A stretch of DNA of 64,000 bases from Asterochloris sp. CNOR1 (lineage: Eukaryota; Chlorophyta; Trebouxiophyceae; Trebouxiales; Trebouxiaceae): positions 4,402,001-4,466,000 of the forward strand of contig OZ017747.1 of the NCBI GenBank assembly GCA_963969365.1, in the 5' to 3' direction. Below, in pieces: positions 1 to 10,658 of this stretch; within the stretch, counting starts at the first letter, position 1, and each line of letters starts with the position of its first letter. The notes beneath the pieces were generated by a model that made no database searches, was not told the origin of the DNA, and saw nothing but the letters and a program-made list of their open reading frames with translations. The position numbers were made by a program, and so were the translations under genes.

Positions 1-3000
1 AGGCAATGCGCCCACCCAGGCGCCCATCAATGCCTGGCAGGCTGCCTGCACTCTTTGCAGCCATGAGCGCCTTCACGACGGCCCCCTGGCTGCTCTGTGC
101 CGCCACGTCTGCGCGGCGCTGCTCTGCGCGGCCCCGCACCTCCTGCAGAGTGGCGCTCAGGCGCTGCACCTCGACGGTGGCAGCCTCCAGGGTGGCCTGC
201 GCAACCTGCACCTCCTTCCTGCAGCAGAGCACCACAGCAAGCTGGGCTGGCGCCAGCCTCTTGCCCTGATTTTTCACTATCTGCAGTTCTGTTGCTTGTG
301 CCGCGTGCCTGCAGCAACTGACGCCTCCTCACATGAACTGTTGACCTGCACCTCCTGTGCTCGCAGCCGTGCTTCTCTACCGAGCTGCGCCTTGTTAGGG
401 CTGGCATGCTGAACAGTGCCTTGGCTCCCATGCAACATTCAAGCAGGCTTTGCCGTGTTGCTGTCCTCATCCACCTCTCAGCAGGAGCCTGTGCCCTCCC
501 AGCCTGTAGCTCACTGCTGTCCTGCATTACACCACCAGCTGCTGACTGGGCTGTTGGATTGCCAGTGCTGCTACAGGTAGATGCACCTTGCAGCTGATAC
601 CCATCTCTTGCACTGATGCACCACGCTTGCCAAGAGGGCAGCAGCATCTCTTCACCAAACCCACCTGTGGCGCTTGACGTCTGTCTGCATCTGCTTGACG
701 TCTGCCTGGCGGCTCTGGGCGGTCTCCTCCGCCTCTGTCACACCGCGTTGAGTTGCCTGCGAGGGCCGCGCAGCTATCAAAAATCGGTGAACAGGTCCAC
801 AGGAGGAGCACAAGTATGGCTGAGTAACATGCAAAGTTGCGCTGCGTTTCCAGCGTTTGGCAACACCCCACCGCAGCCACACACACACACACACTCGACT
901 GATGCCATTAATCGCTGTCAGGCCAGTTCTCATGCAATTGATCCTCAATTGGCTGTGTCCTCTGCCCCTCCTCAGCTTGGAGATGTGCTCACCTTAAAGC
1001 GCTCCTGTGCCTGAGCATGAGCCTTGTGCAGGAGGTCCCGCTCTGAGGTGGCGACCCCCATGCGACTGCGCACCTCTCCCATCTGGCGCTCCCAGGGGGC
1101 CAGCTTCATGCGCACAGCCTGCAGGGCCTGGGTGTGCTGCTCCACCTCGCCCTGGGTGGCCTGGACCATGCCCTCCAGCGCCTGCAGGGGACAAAATGCA
1201 GCTGAGTCAAGCATAGGGTGGTCCACCTTGCCCTGCATCATGCGCACCTCAACCCGCCATTGCCTGCAGGAGTCACAATGCAGCTTGGTCAAGGTTATAA
1301 GGTCTTGCAATGCTGCTCCACCCCACATGGCTTGGACCTTGCCCTTGAGCACCTGCAGAGGACAAAATGAGCTGAGGCAAGGTTAGGACCTGGGATCGTC
1401 TACAATGATCCTTGCAACATCTATTCCATTGCCTGCAGGGGAAAGGGGGCAGCATGACTTCCTGAGCCTTGCACTGTTATCTGTGCAGACTAAGCAACTT
1501 GCCTGCACGGCACAACGTCCTGCCAAGCATAACTGGTTTGCAGATACTCAGGACGCCAAGTTGGGATCACAGCAAGCTCTGAAGACTGAGGACAGCAGTC
1601 TATCAGTTCATCGTAGCATTAGGAAAAGTGCTGGCGCCCTTGAAGCACCTCTCAGGCAGGGCACTTCAATGCTGTCTCAGGCATGGGAGGACTCAAGAAA
1701 TCTTTGTAGCCAGGGCTGCTTCTGCAAGGGTAATTCCTGAGCCTCTACCAAAGGAGCCCTGACTTCTTTCTCAAGGTGGAAGAGCACAGAGGCAAGTAGG
1801 CTCACCTGCTCCTCCTGGTGCAGCTGCTCCCCCAGCTTCTCGATGCACTTCGTCAGCGCAGGGATGTCCTTCTCTGCCTGCTTGCCCTCTGCAGCCCGCT
1901 CCTGCAGCCCCGCATATGACACATCGGCCCCAGTGGCCCTGCAGCTTGCTGTGGCGCTGCCCACCATGTTGCTGCAGCTGCCGCACCGCCCAGCTGCTCT
2001 GCGCAGCCACAGCTGGCATGCGTCCACCGGCATCTCTGCTGCTCAGACTCACAGAGCCCACGACCATTTTATGTCTGGTGCTGCAGCATGACCTGCTGCC
2101 TGGACAACGGCCTGCCCATCTGGAAAATGCGGATCGCCCCATGCAAGCATACTATGCAAAACCCACATCTGAGGCCTTGCTGACTGAGCATGTGGTGTCC
2201 ATGCTCCAACATAATACCAAAACAGAACTTTTGGCTCGTCCTGGCACCCAGACCTGCAGTGTGCAGTCCGCAAGTCCCCAGGCTGTGCAGCCTCCCACAC
2301 TCCTCCATGGCAGTCTGTTCACTCACTGCAGGATCACATCAGACAGCAGTTGCTGCGACAGACCTGCAGAACACTGGCACCCCACCTACAGCTTGGCCCT
2401 GCTGCCCGCCAGGTTCTCCTACGTGACAATCTCTGCCGCCCATTCTGCCAACCCTTGCTTGGCTGCTTAAGGACCAGAAGTCCACCTACAGCTCTGTCCT
2501 GCACCAGCTTCTCCAACCACGACACTCTGTGACCAGAAGGACATCAACTGCAGCGTGGCCAAGCGATGCCTGCCCATTCACTGTGCCCTGTCCTGCTACT
2601 GCACCTGCCCAGCAGCCTGCCGCAGCACTCCTCAGGCCACCCCTGCAGCAGCAGACACACCCAGAGGACCCACCTGCAGTTGCTTCTGCATGGGAAGAAA
2701 TTCAAATGACAGTGCTTGCCACCCATGCCCAGCAGCCACAGGCCAAGGGAGTTGATCAGCCCACCTGCAGCTTGGCCTCATCCCTGGCCAGCTTCTCCTG
2801 CAGCTTCTTGACTTTGGCCTTCAGGTGCTTCAGGTCCTCACGGAACTTGATGTCCTGGCGCTCGAAGGCGCGGAACTCCTCACTGGCAGCCTCCAGCTCT
2901 CCCGCAACCCTCGCGCGCTCTGCCCCCATTTGTTTGGCCCTGGACAGGCAGCAAGAGGGCAGTCAGACTCCGGTGTCATTGCCCGCCAGCCGCCACCCAG

Positions 3001-6000
3001 GCGCCCTTCGCACATATTGGCTGGCCCTCACAGGTCCAGCAGAAGGGCACACAAACTGGCTTATTGCGCTGGTCCTCAGCCAATTGCATGCGCTTTGTAG
3101 CCATTGTTTGGGTCTGCAGGTGCAGCTTTGGACCACTCAGGCTTGTGTGCATTGCTGATTGCTCGAGCTGGCAGCACCCAGCTTGCCGGCAACCAGTGTG
3201 CACTGTGCAGGCAGTGACTTGGCCTTGGACGCAACAACATTGCAAGAGTTGCTGTGGATCTGCACCCCAGTGGACTGAGATGGGTAAGAGCCTGACAGTC
3301 GCTTGTCACAGGAGGACCTGGCACAATCCCAATCCAGCACCAGGTGGCCCAGAACGCTTCAGCAGGGCAGCACAGGGCATCACAACAATTCAAAGCAAGG
3401 CTGCCCAAAGAGGCAACCCTGCCCACTGAAGATCAGCAAGGAGGTCAAGGCACCTGGCCTCAGCCTGCTTCAGGGCCTCCCCATAGCTCTGGAACTTCTC
3501 CTGCTCATGCCTCAGCTTGGCCTCCAGCTCAGTGACGCTAGCCTCACTCCTGGCCAGATTCCTCTGCACGCCGCACACCACAGAGGCCAGTCAGCAGCCA
3601 GTGGTGCTGTGCTGACTGCAGATGGTCAAGCTTGACATGTTTGACATCAACCATCAGACTCCAAGATGGGACTTGCTCAGAACTGTTTGCACGATGTTGC
3701 ACAATGTGCCCTGCATGCTCTGTGCCCCACCTGGGCAGTCCAGATGAACTTGAGGAAGATGGTGCTCTGCGCGCGCAGGCACTCCTGCTCCTTCTGCAGG
3801 TAGGCCTCAGCCTGCTGCTTGTCCCCCTCCAGGCCCTCGCGCTCCCGCTCCACCAGCTTCACGCGGGCCAGCTGCTCCTGGCGGGCCTCGTTCAGTTCTT
3901 CCAGCCTGCAGGGAGATGCACTTTGATCATTGGGGTTTTGAGAAGGTGCATCCAGACAGGGCCTGGGCCAGCTGCTCCTGGCAGGACTTGCTCCTTTCTT
4001 CCAGCCTGCTCTGCAGATAGACTCTGCTCTGTGTTGCTGCAAGGGCATGGCATACACCCAACTTCCCCTCCTTCAGCCTGCACAGCAACTCATGCCGTTC
4101 AATGCGTTCCTCAAGGAATGCAGCCCCCACTCACTGCTTGGCCTGCCCCTCGATCTGCTCCACATACTTGTCGGTGCCCACAATGTCCTCCAAGTACTCC
4201 AGCAGCCCTGTGTCGTGGGGGCCCACGGACTTGGCCTTCATCAGGGAGATCTGCTCAACCTCCCCCTGCACAGGGAGGGATGCGAGCCTCGGATAGTTTG
4301 TGGCTCATATGCTTATACACCCCCATTGCATGCCACCAGCTGTGAGACTGTGGAGCTTGGCCTTCACCAGAGGAACCTGCACATGTCCCGTTGCGTCACA
4401 AGTGGTCAGCTCAGACAAGGGGTGCTGGTAGACACATCAATGCAAGGCCAGAGTCGCTGAGCCTTAGCTGTGTCAGGAGTACCTGCCTTACCCGTCCCTG
4501 CCCAAAGAAGTGGTCATTGAGACAAACAGCTGACTAGATTTTCAAGGCAGGCCTGATGCCTCAGGCCCTCATCGAGGTGTTACGCTTATATTTTTCTTGC
4601 TTAGAGGGGTGGTGTGGACCACCAGCCTGCTAAGGCAGAATGCAAATTGAGGCATGCAGAGCTGTGGCAGTCAGCTCTCACCTGCAGGATGAGGAAGCGG
4701 TTGTTGTCCAGGTCGATGCCCTTTCCCTTGAGAAGGCGGGTGACCTCTGTGAAGTTGCTGCGCCGGTCGTCGATGTGGTAATCGGATGAGTTGTTGCGGT
4801 GGGCTGTGCGGGACACCACAAAGGCACTGTCTGGGACGACATCAAATGTCTCTTCCCCCTGCACACAGGCAGGGACTTGTCAGAGCAGCCTAACAGGGAT
4901 GCAAGCAGGGGAAGGGGTGGGAGGGATGCCAAGCCCTGTCTAAGACAGCTTTGATGGTCTACATCCCTCTGCACTCCTTTGCACGCCACCAGGACCATGT
5001 TGGTGCTTTTGAAAAGGGGTTGCAAAGAGACACAGCAGGAAGACAGGCTGGAAACACAAAGGCGCTGGTTGGGACGAGTGTGGAGCTCGCCTTCCCCTGC
5101 AGGCAACTGCAGGCAGCTGTCGGAGATGCTGCAGTGACTGGGCCTGGGACAACACTGAATGTCAGGTCCCCCTGCAAGCAGTGAGTGGCTGTATCTGCTG
5201 CAGCCATCCAGAACATGGCAGTGCTGGGTGCTGGGCCCTGGTGCTGTGGCGCTGCCGTGCTGGCCACGCATGCTGCAGCACTGCTAGCTGTGGCACAGGC
5301 CGCCTGGGACATGCTGGCCTGGCTGGCAGCTACCAGGCTGCTGGGCGCTGGGCACACATACTGTAGCACTGCTGACTGCGGCATCGGCCGGGTTGAGACT
5401 GCTGCTCTGGCTGGCAGCTACCAGGCTGCTGGGCGCTGGGCTCACATAGTGTAGCACTGCTGATTGCGGCATGGGGCCGTGTGGAGTCTGCTGCTCTGGC
5501 TGGCAGCATGCAGACTGTTGGTTGCCGCGTCCAAGCAGATAGCGTGGCCCCTCGGGGGAAAGCTGCAGTGAGCAAGATTACTGGGCAGGACATGCTCATC
5601 GCTGCCAGCCTATCAGGCACGGCAATGCCTGCCTGCCAAGCTAAGCACAAGCAGGTTTCGAGCCGGCACCCAGGCAGAGAGCATACTACCACAGCAACCT
5701 TGTGCTGTGAGCATGACCTGCCTGCTCAGCAAGGCACAAGCATCCCTGTCACTCGCACTCATTGCCAGCCACTACGGGATACAACATTGAAGCGCTGCGT
5801 GCAGCCACATATGGTCGAAGCCGCAGCAGATCATGCTTGGGCATCTCACTGTGTCCAGTATCTCCTGGAAGTGCACTGACACTCTGGCCATCTCCAGGTT
5901 CTGGTGGTGGGTGGAGTTGTGAATCAGCTCTGACACCTTGTTCAGCCGCAGCTGCAAGCGGCAGGGCAACAGCTCAGCGAACCTGCTTGCCTTCAGGCGC

Positions 6001-6389
6001 CAGCCTAGGCACACCCACAGCCTCGCCAGGGGGCAGGCCGTAAGCGGCCGCTGGCACGACCATGTGAGGCTGTGCCTCACCTGCTTGGCCCGCTTGCCAA
6101 ACACAAACAGCATTGCATCAATGACATTGGACTTGCCGCTGCCATTGGGGCCGACCACCGATGAGAAAGACTGCGCGCAGGCAATGGAGAGCAAATTGCT
6201 CAGCATGCAGGACGTCAGGAAACATGTGGAACACATCGAAGCACGGGGCCTCAAGAGCAGCCAAATCTGCACAGCGGGGCAGAGCACCTTGTGAAAAGGG
6301 CCCACACGCTGAGCTCCAGCATAGGACTTGAAATTTTCCAGGACCATCTCCCTGATCACCAGGCGGGGGCCTTGACCCACCATCTCCAT
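1..6389 (-). CDS. SMC4: SMC4, condensin ATPase subunit (5' half; gene runs off the left edge)
   Basis: SMC4 pairs with SMC2 in condensin and uses ATP to compact mitotic chromosomes. Twelve exons join in phase: 6389-6288, 6170-6081, 5951-5850, 4858-4682, 4265-4135, 3905-3731, 3563-3427, 2939-2765, 1901-1806, 1181-993, 756-665 and 218 to about 16, giving about 557 residues. The N-terminal head has the SMC4-type lead-in (LENFKSYAG), the Walker A loop GPNGSGKS and the tract FGKRAKQ. Exon 5 carries GEVEQISLMKAK and LLEYLEDIVGT, which separate SMC4 from other SMC proteins. Exons 6-11 are charged coiled coil. The last exon enters the hinge (VVKALMAAKSAG, PGIDGRLG). The second coiled coil and the C-terminal head (signature motif, Walker B) lie outside the window. 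The start at 6389 is chosen because the first exon is open, keeps phase and matches the family N-terminus. Introns are rich in copies of exon edges (see repeat entries). Confidence 0.95.
878..894. repeat. (CA)n microsatellite in an SMC4 intron
   Basis: A run of eight to nine CA dinucleotides within the intron between the SMC4 exons at 1181-993 and 756-665. It is a simple repeat and may be length-polymorphic. No function is inferred. Confidence 0.9.
1167..1440 (-). repeat. Decayed copies of an SMC4 exon start in the preceding intron
   Basis: The real exon begins at 1181 on the minus strand and reads ALEGMVQATQG. About 171 nt upstream (near 1383-1320 on the plus numbering) a CTGCAG is followed by a diverged copy that reads VLKGKVQAMWG. 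The plus-strand text around the two splice sites, acctgcag..gacaaaatg and so on, is clearly related. A weaker third copy lies around 1219-1275. The copies carry the 3' splice site as well as exon sequence. Confidence 0.8.
2381..2770 (-). repeat. Decayed copies of an SMC4 exon end (donor side) in the following intron
   Basis: The exon 2939-2765 ends, on the plus strand, in the text ccacctgcagcttggcc. Related blocks occur at about 2381, 2481 and 2670, spaced about 100, 188 and 91 nt, each beginning with cacct followed by a gcag or acag stretch. This is the donor-side counterpart of the acceptor-side copies seen elsewhere in the gene. Confidence 0.6.
3861..4085 (-). repeat. Three copies of an SMC4 coiled-coil exon start
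   Basis: The real exon starts at 3905 (LEELNEARQEQLA). A copy 100 nt upstream reads RLEERSKSCQEQLAQ, and a shorter, more diverged one 72 nt further upstream reads RLKEGKLG. The first copy keeps the CAG splice context and the CAGGAGCAGCTGGCCC block. All copies sit in the intron between exons 4265-4135 and 3905-3731. Confidence 0.85.
4813..5176 (-). repeat. Three copies of SMC4 exon 4 start, still partly in frame
   Basis: The real exon starts at 4858 and reads GEETFDVVPDSAFVVS. Upstream in the intron a copy with its splice site ending at 5097 reads GKASSTLVPTSAFVF, and another with its splice site ending at 5172 reads GDLTFSVVPGPV. All three follow a CAG. The alignment is visible both in nucleotides and in translation, so the duplicated unit crossed the intron-exon junction. 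Confidence 0.85.
5277..5515. repeat. Tandem repeat of about 88 bp, 2.7 copies, in an SMC4 intron
   Basis: The block ggctggcagctaccaggctg occurs at 5321 and 5409, and its start recurs at 5498 (spacing 88 and 89). The block gcactgctgactgcggcat recurs with the same spacing at about 5277, 5365 and 5454. It lies upstream of the exon-4 copies described at 4813-5176, in the same intron. Confidence 0.9.
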
Positions 6390-6797
6390 GGCTCCTCAAA
6401 GCTGTCAGAGATCCAAAGAGACCAGGAGCATGTGGTCGTTGACTGCAGTCAAGCTAGGTGGTGACCTCTCCGCAGAGTCTGGAGCCACACAGATCAGCAA
6501 TGAAGGGGCTCTTGAAATCTAATCAAGACATAGTCACATGCAAAAACCGCAGCTGTGGCGACACGAGGCAGCGTCTTAGGTCAGCGATCCGCAGGTCCAT
6601 GCATAGCTGAGCTTTGCCCGGTCAGCAGTCCAAATTAACTTGGACAACAAGCATTATTTGTTTGGGCGATTGGACCTGATCTGGGCACTAGGGCGTCACA
6701 TCACATGCTGTGTGACACCTCGCAACAAGTCACCAGGCCCCATTGAGAATGTTACAAATCATCCACACTGCCTTTGCGGCTACCCTTTGGCTTTGCT
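6390..6797. other. Gap between the SMC4 start and the CR gene end; contains repeat copy A
   Basis: About 400 bp with no convincing coding potential. It should contain the SMC4 promoter (SMC4 starts at 6389 and runs left) and the 3' flank of the CR gene. The only structure seen is the 56-bp block at 6577-6632 that resembles the NAC alpha leader at 11554-11626. Confidence 0.6.
6577..6632 (+). repeat. Imperfect direct repeat, copy A (partner at 11554-11626)
   Basis: Shares with copy B an exact 16-mer taggtcagcgatccgc, then an interrupted match over the next 40 bases (ggtcc, tgca, gagctttgccc against gagcttgcccc) and a 12-mer gtcagcagtcca at the end. Copy B has about 13 extra bases in two places. 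The two copies are in the same orientation and bracket the CR gene. Confidence 0.8.
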
Positions 6798-9700
6798 TCA
6801 AACACAGTGCCCACCACATTGGTTGTGCAGGCGCGCACAAAGACAGATGTCACCTGAGCCAAGCATGCTCCAAGCGCCCACGGCCGACAACTTCTTGTGC
6901 TTCAGCTGGTCCAGAAAATTCAAGGCCTCTTCAGAGGGCTCCACAACACCTTGCAGCTGCTCATCTATCATCAAGCCTATCTGGTGCATGTCTGAAGCAC
7001 TAGTGTACTGCCTCAGCTCATTCAGGGTGTTGGAACTCCAGCCAGTCGGAGTAAATCCTTCTGGGAGGGGACCTGTCGTCTTCTGGCCGACTGCCTCTAG
7101 ATTGATGACCATGTAAGCTCCAGGCCCTACCTGTACGATGTTGGCCATGCGAAAGTCGCGGTGCAGAAAGCCAGCTACATGCAGGACCTCTGCAGCTCTG
7201 CAGCAGGCGGTAGCCAACGTCCGCACATCTTACAGACAGACACAGCACCACCTTAGATCTGTGGAGGTATGACGAGCCTGTGGACAAGCCAGGGCACGCA
7301 GAAGCCTCACCAGCAGGCAGGCTGGCTGGGGATAGCAGCAATGCCAGGGCCATCGAGTGCCACACCTGCTCGCTGGCGCACGACGCTGGGTAGCCAACAG
7401 GCCTGACCTCCACCTGGTACCGACCACGCTTCAGCTGGGGCGGCTCAGCTGCTGCTATGATGAAAGGTTGGTTGGGCTGGCATTGCAGTGCAGCCGTGCT
7501 GGCAGCGGCATAGGCGGCCTTGATGGTGTCAATGTCTGTGGCGTGCTCCTCTGCAACGTGTTTGAAGTTGCAGATGACCTTCTGTTGGGGAGGACCACCA
7601 GGTACCTGCAAGCGTGAGGGGTATTGTCAAGAGGCAGTTCCGCACACCACACAACACTCACTCCACTTGCAACAAAGTGCCTTTTGCACCCTCCTTTCAT
7701 GCCCACAGATATACAGCGCTTGATTCAGCATTGCCTCAAACAAACCCAGCATGTTGCAACCAGATCAGCACTTGGTTGCAACACACCTGGAGCCCTCACG
7801 CACCCTTGGGACCTCTGGTGATCACGCTGTACATGAGTGGACGCGCAGGGACTCGAGGCAGACTTTTGGCCATGACACCTAGCAGGAAGTACATGCGCAC
7901 AAGGGCCTGCACAAGCATCATGCGGTCCAGCACATTGGCCAGGTTTAACACCTCGCCCAACTCTTCCACCTGCATCCGCATCATGACACCGGCTCAGAGC
8001 AGTGAGCCCAGTGATGTCATAGTATGCAAGGGAGGTCCAGACCTCCCGGCAGCGGCTGCAGCCAACAGATGAAACTGGACGCTGTCACATGTGCTGATGC
8101 ATGACACAGGGTTCTGGTTGCTGGCGGCTTTGCAATGACTACACGCAGGATCATTGCACATGCGCAACTGATGCTGTGTTCAGCATAAATTTTGGGGCCA
8201 GGACACCAATGCTCACCGTCTTGCCATCTGCAGAGATCCAGAACAATTGAAACCATGTTCCAGCCGCAGCATACGCCAGCATGAAGCGCACTGTCCCAAA
8301 GCGTAGCCCATTCAGCTCCAGACGTTTGTCCTGCAAGTCCTTGCTGGCAAGCTGGAGGTCTGCCACCTTGTCCTTACCAGTCAAGAGAGTGCATCCGTTC
8401 ATGATTACAGTGGTGTCAGGCCAAAGACCTGTGAGCACTGCTCTGCTGCTTGTGTAGCAAGGTGGCTCTGTGCAGTTGAACAAGAGTGTGGGGCTGACAC
8501 CGTGAAGGCGGTGACGGGCAAGATGGGTGAAGACTGTGCGAAAGCAAAACCATGCGAGCTGGGCAGTGTCTGCCTCACTGCCGGCTGTTGCCGCCGGCTC
8601 TTGCAGCAGAAATATGAATGCTGTCACCACTTTTGAATCAGCGTCTGCTGGCTCTAGGTGCTCTGCGGCGTCGTGGGAATCTTGCCAGCCATAAAAAGCT
8701 GGCAGGACAGGAATGCGTAAAGTGGACTGAGCAGGGAAGAGGGTGGCTTCAACCTCCTCCTTGGTGCAGGGCAGCTGGGGCTGCTGCGGCAGCATGCTCT
8801 TCAGCCGGTTAATCCAACACCCTGACCAATCTGCAGGCTCTGCACGGAGTTGCATTAATATGAGGCTTTTCAAGGTCTGGACAATGCAGCATGTTGCCTT
8901 GCTCGCGCAACATGCCACAGATGCCTCCTTTCGACACAAACAGCAACACCCTGCACTGTAAAGCTGAGCAAAGCCGTAGATTGGTTTTAGGCATGCTGAA
9001 ACACCTGCGCATGGCTTCTTGATGGGGCCAGCTTCACCGTCACTCTTACTGGTAGCCTCGCGCCTGCGCTTCCCTGCACAGACAGACCATTCAGTCATAA
9101 CAGTTTTGCCCAGATCACCCCGGCCTCCACATCTAGAATGAGCCCGTGACCACCCTAGGCAGCGTCCCACACAAGGCAATGTGCACGCTGCCGTGTACTG
9201 CGCCAGGCCAGGCCTGCAATGTGGCAAATGCAGTTCCTGTGCTGCCTGCTACAGACAAAAGTTAAGTAGCCCGAGCAGGAATGGCACAAAGGCCCTATCT
9301 GCATGCCACCCAGTGCTCTTCGCACCGCAGTCACGCCCAGCAGCCATTATGCGCACCCTCCATCTTGAGACAGCCTGGCAGCCAGAGGCTCACCCTGACA
9401 GCGGCCCGCACTGTATGTGCCATCCCTCAACTCATACCCTGCAGCTTGGACAGCCAAAGACATCTGCATGGACCTCTGCTGCAGCAAGACGAGCCGTGAG
9501 GTGGTCCACGACATACCGAGCTCACCTGAGCGCTCCATCACCCCTCAGCACCAGTTGCAGGACCCTGAACAGTGCCGCCCACGAGGCACTGTGCTGCGTC
9601 GCCACAGTTAAGCAGGCTGACCACTGCAGCCTTAACAGACATGCAGACTCTTTAAAGGACGTGCCACCCAGCAGGGGGCTTGTCTTCCTCACTTGTGCTG

Positions 9701-10658
9701 CTGCAAACAGCCAGAGCCTTGCCCAACCCTCACCTGTGGGCTCGGCGGTGACGAGCCCTGCGGGGAGGACGACCAACACCCCCACGTGGCACACAAGGAC
9801 ATGCACCCCAGCCCCTGCAGCCCTTCTCACCTCCCATGCTGCCCTCAACTCAGGCACACCAGTCAAGCCCAGCAGAGATCATGAAGCCATCCCTGCCCGG
9901 CGCGCTGGCTGCCATTGCATGAGGCACCCCCAAATGCTACGCACTTGGTGCGAAGGGTCATGTGTGTTGCAGCTGATGCATTTGCTCTGAAGTGCTGCCA
10001 ATATTGGCAGACTACCTACATTACTGTACCACCACACACCTCCTACAGCCAACTTTCAAAGAGGCATGACTGCCCTGAATAATGCCCCACACAAAACTCA
10101 TTGCCTGCTGCCGCACACAGTTCCAAACAATATAACAAAGTCTTACCTAGCCACAAATAGCTTGGCCACAAAGAAGGCAGACAATCACCCTCAACTCTGC
10201 TGGTGCAAGCAAGCTCAGCAGATGGAGGCGCATACCTCACCTTCAGGTCAGCCTCGGAAGGCGCTTACCCCTCACTGCGCCCCGTTCTGCCAACCCCTTT
10301 GTGTGGCCATGCCCTGTGCAAGCTATGTTAGTGTGCGGGACCCCCCTCATCACATCAAGCAGCCTGCCATTCACAATCCTGTAAGGAGTTGCCTTGTCAG
10401 CACTATCCATGCACGCATGGGCGCCTATTTGCCCACCTGACTGCTCCTGCAGATGTAACTCGTAGGCGGCACCATCTCAGCCAGCTTTTCCCGAGGTGGC
10501 AGAAAATCATCTTGCTTGCCCTCGGCACACAACCCCCCAATCCAGCTGTCGTCCAAGCGTTGCAGCACCACTGTTGCCTCATCAGCTGTTAGCGGAGGCT
10601 TCAATGTCCTGGTGGCCACTGGCTGGCCTGCCTTTGTGATCTTGAAGGTGATCGTCAT
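6798..10658 (-). CDS. Crinkler-type (CR) protein: header-like N-terminus, PD-(D/E)xK-like region, kinase-like C-terminus
   Basis: Exons that join in phase: 9814-9734, 9073-9005, about 8839-8217, 7969-7826, 7605-7311 and 7228 to about 6798. The candidate first exon is 10658-10437; its junction to the next exon is not settled. Exon 1 (74 residues; MTITFKITKAG, then LDDSWIGGL and LPPREKLAEM) resembles the ubiquitin-like CR header. The next exon holds VHVLV, a common feature after that header. Then follow a basic, NLS-like stretch (GKRRREATSK) and a domain with LWPDTTVIM and LLTGKDKVADLQ, like a PD-(D/E)xK nuclease fold. A helical linker leads to a kinase-like domain with a possible Lys in KVICNFK, HRDFRMANI, and VINLEAVG where VIDxE is usual. 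Known CR proteins are secreted or nuclear effectors in oomycetes and fungi and also occur in algae, with roles in conflict proposed. No signal peptide is visible. The nuclease-plus-kinase assignment is by motif only. Confidence 0.65.

Noticed and set aside
878-894. CA repeat as a telomere-like or origin signal
   Set aside because: It is a short simple repeat inside an intron, with no telomere-type heptamer nearby.
8151-9227. A single 358-codon frame on the minus strand
   Set aside because: It runs through an intron. Phase-consistent splicing uses only about 8839-8217 of it, and the upstream part lacks family resemblance.
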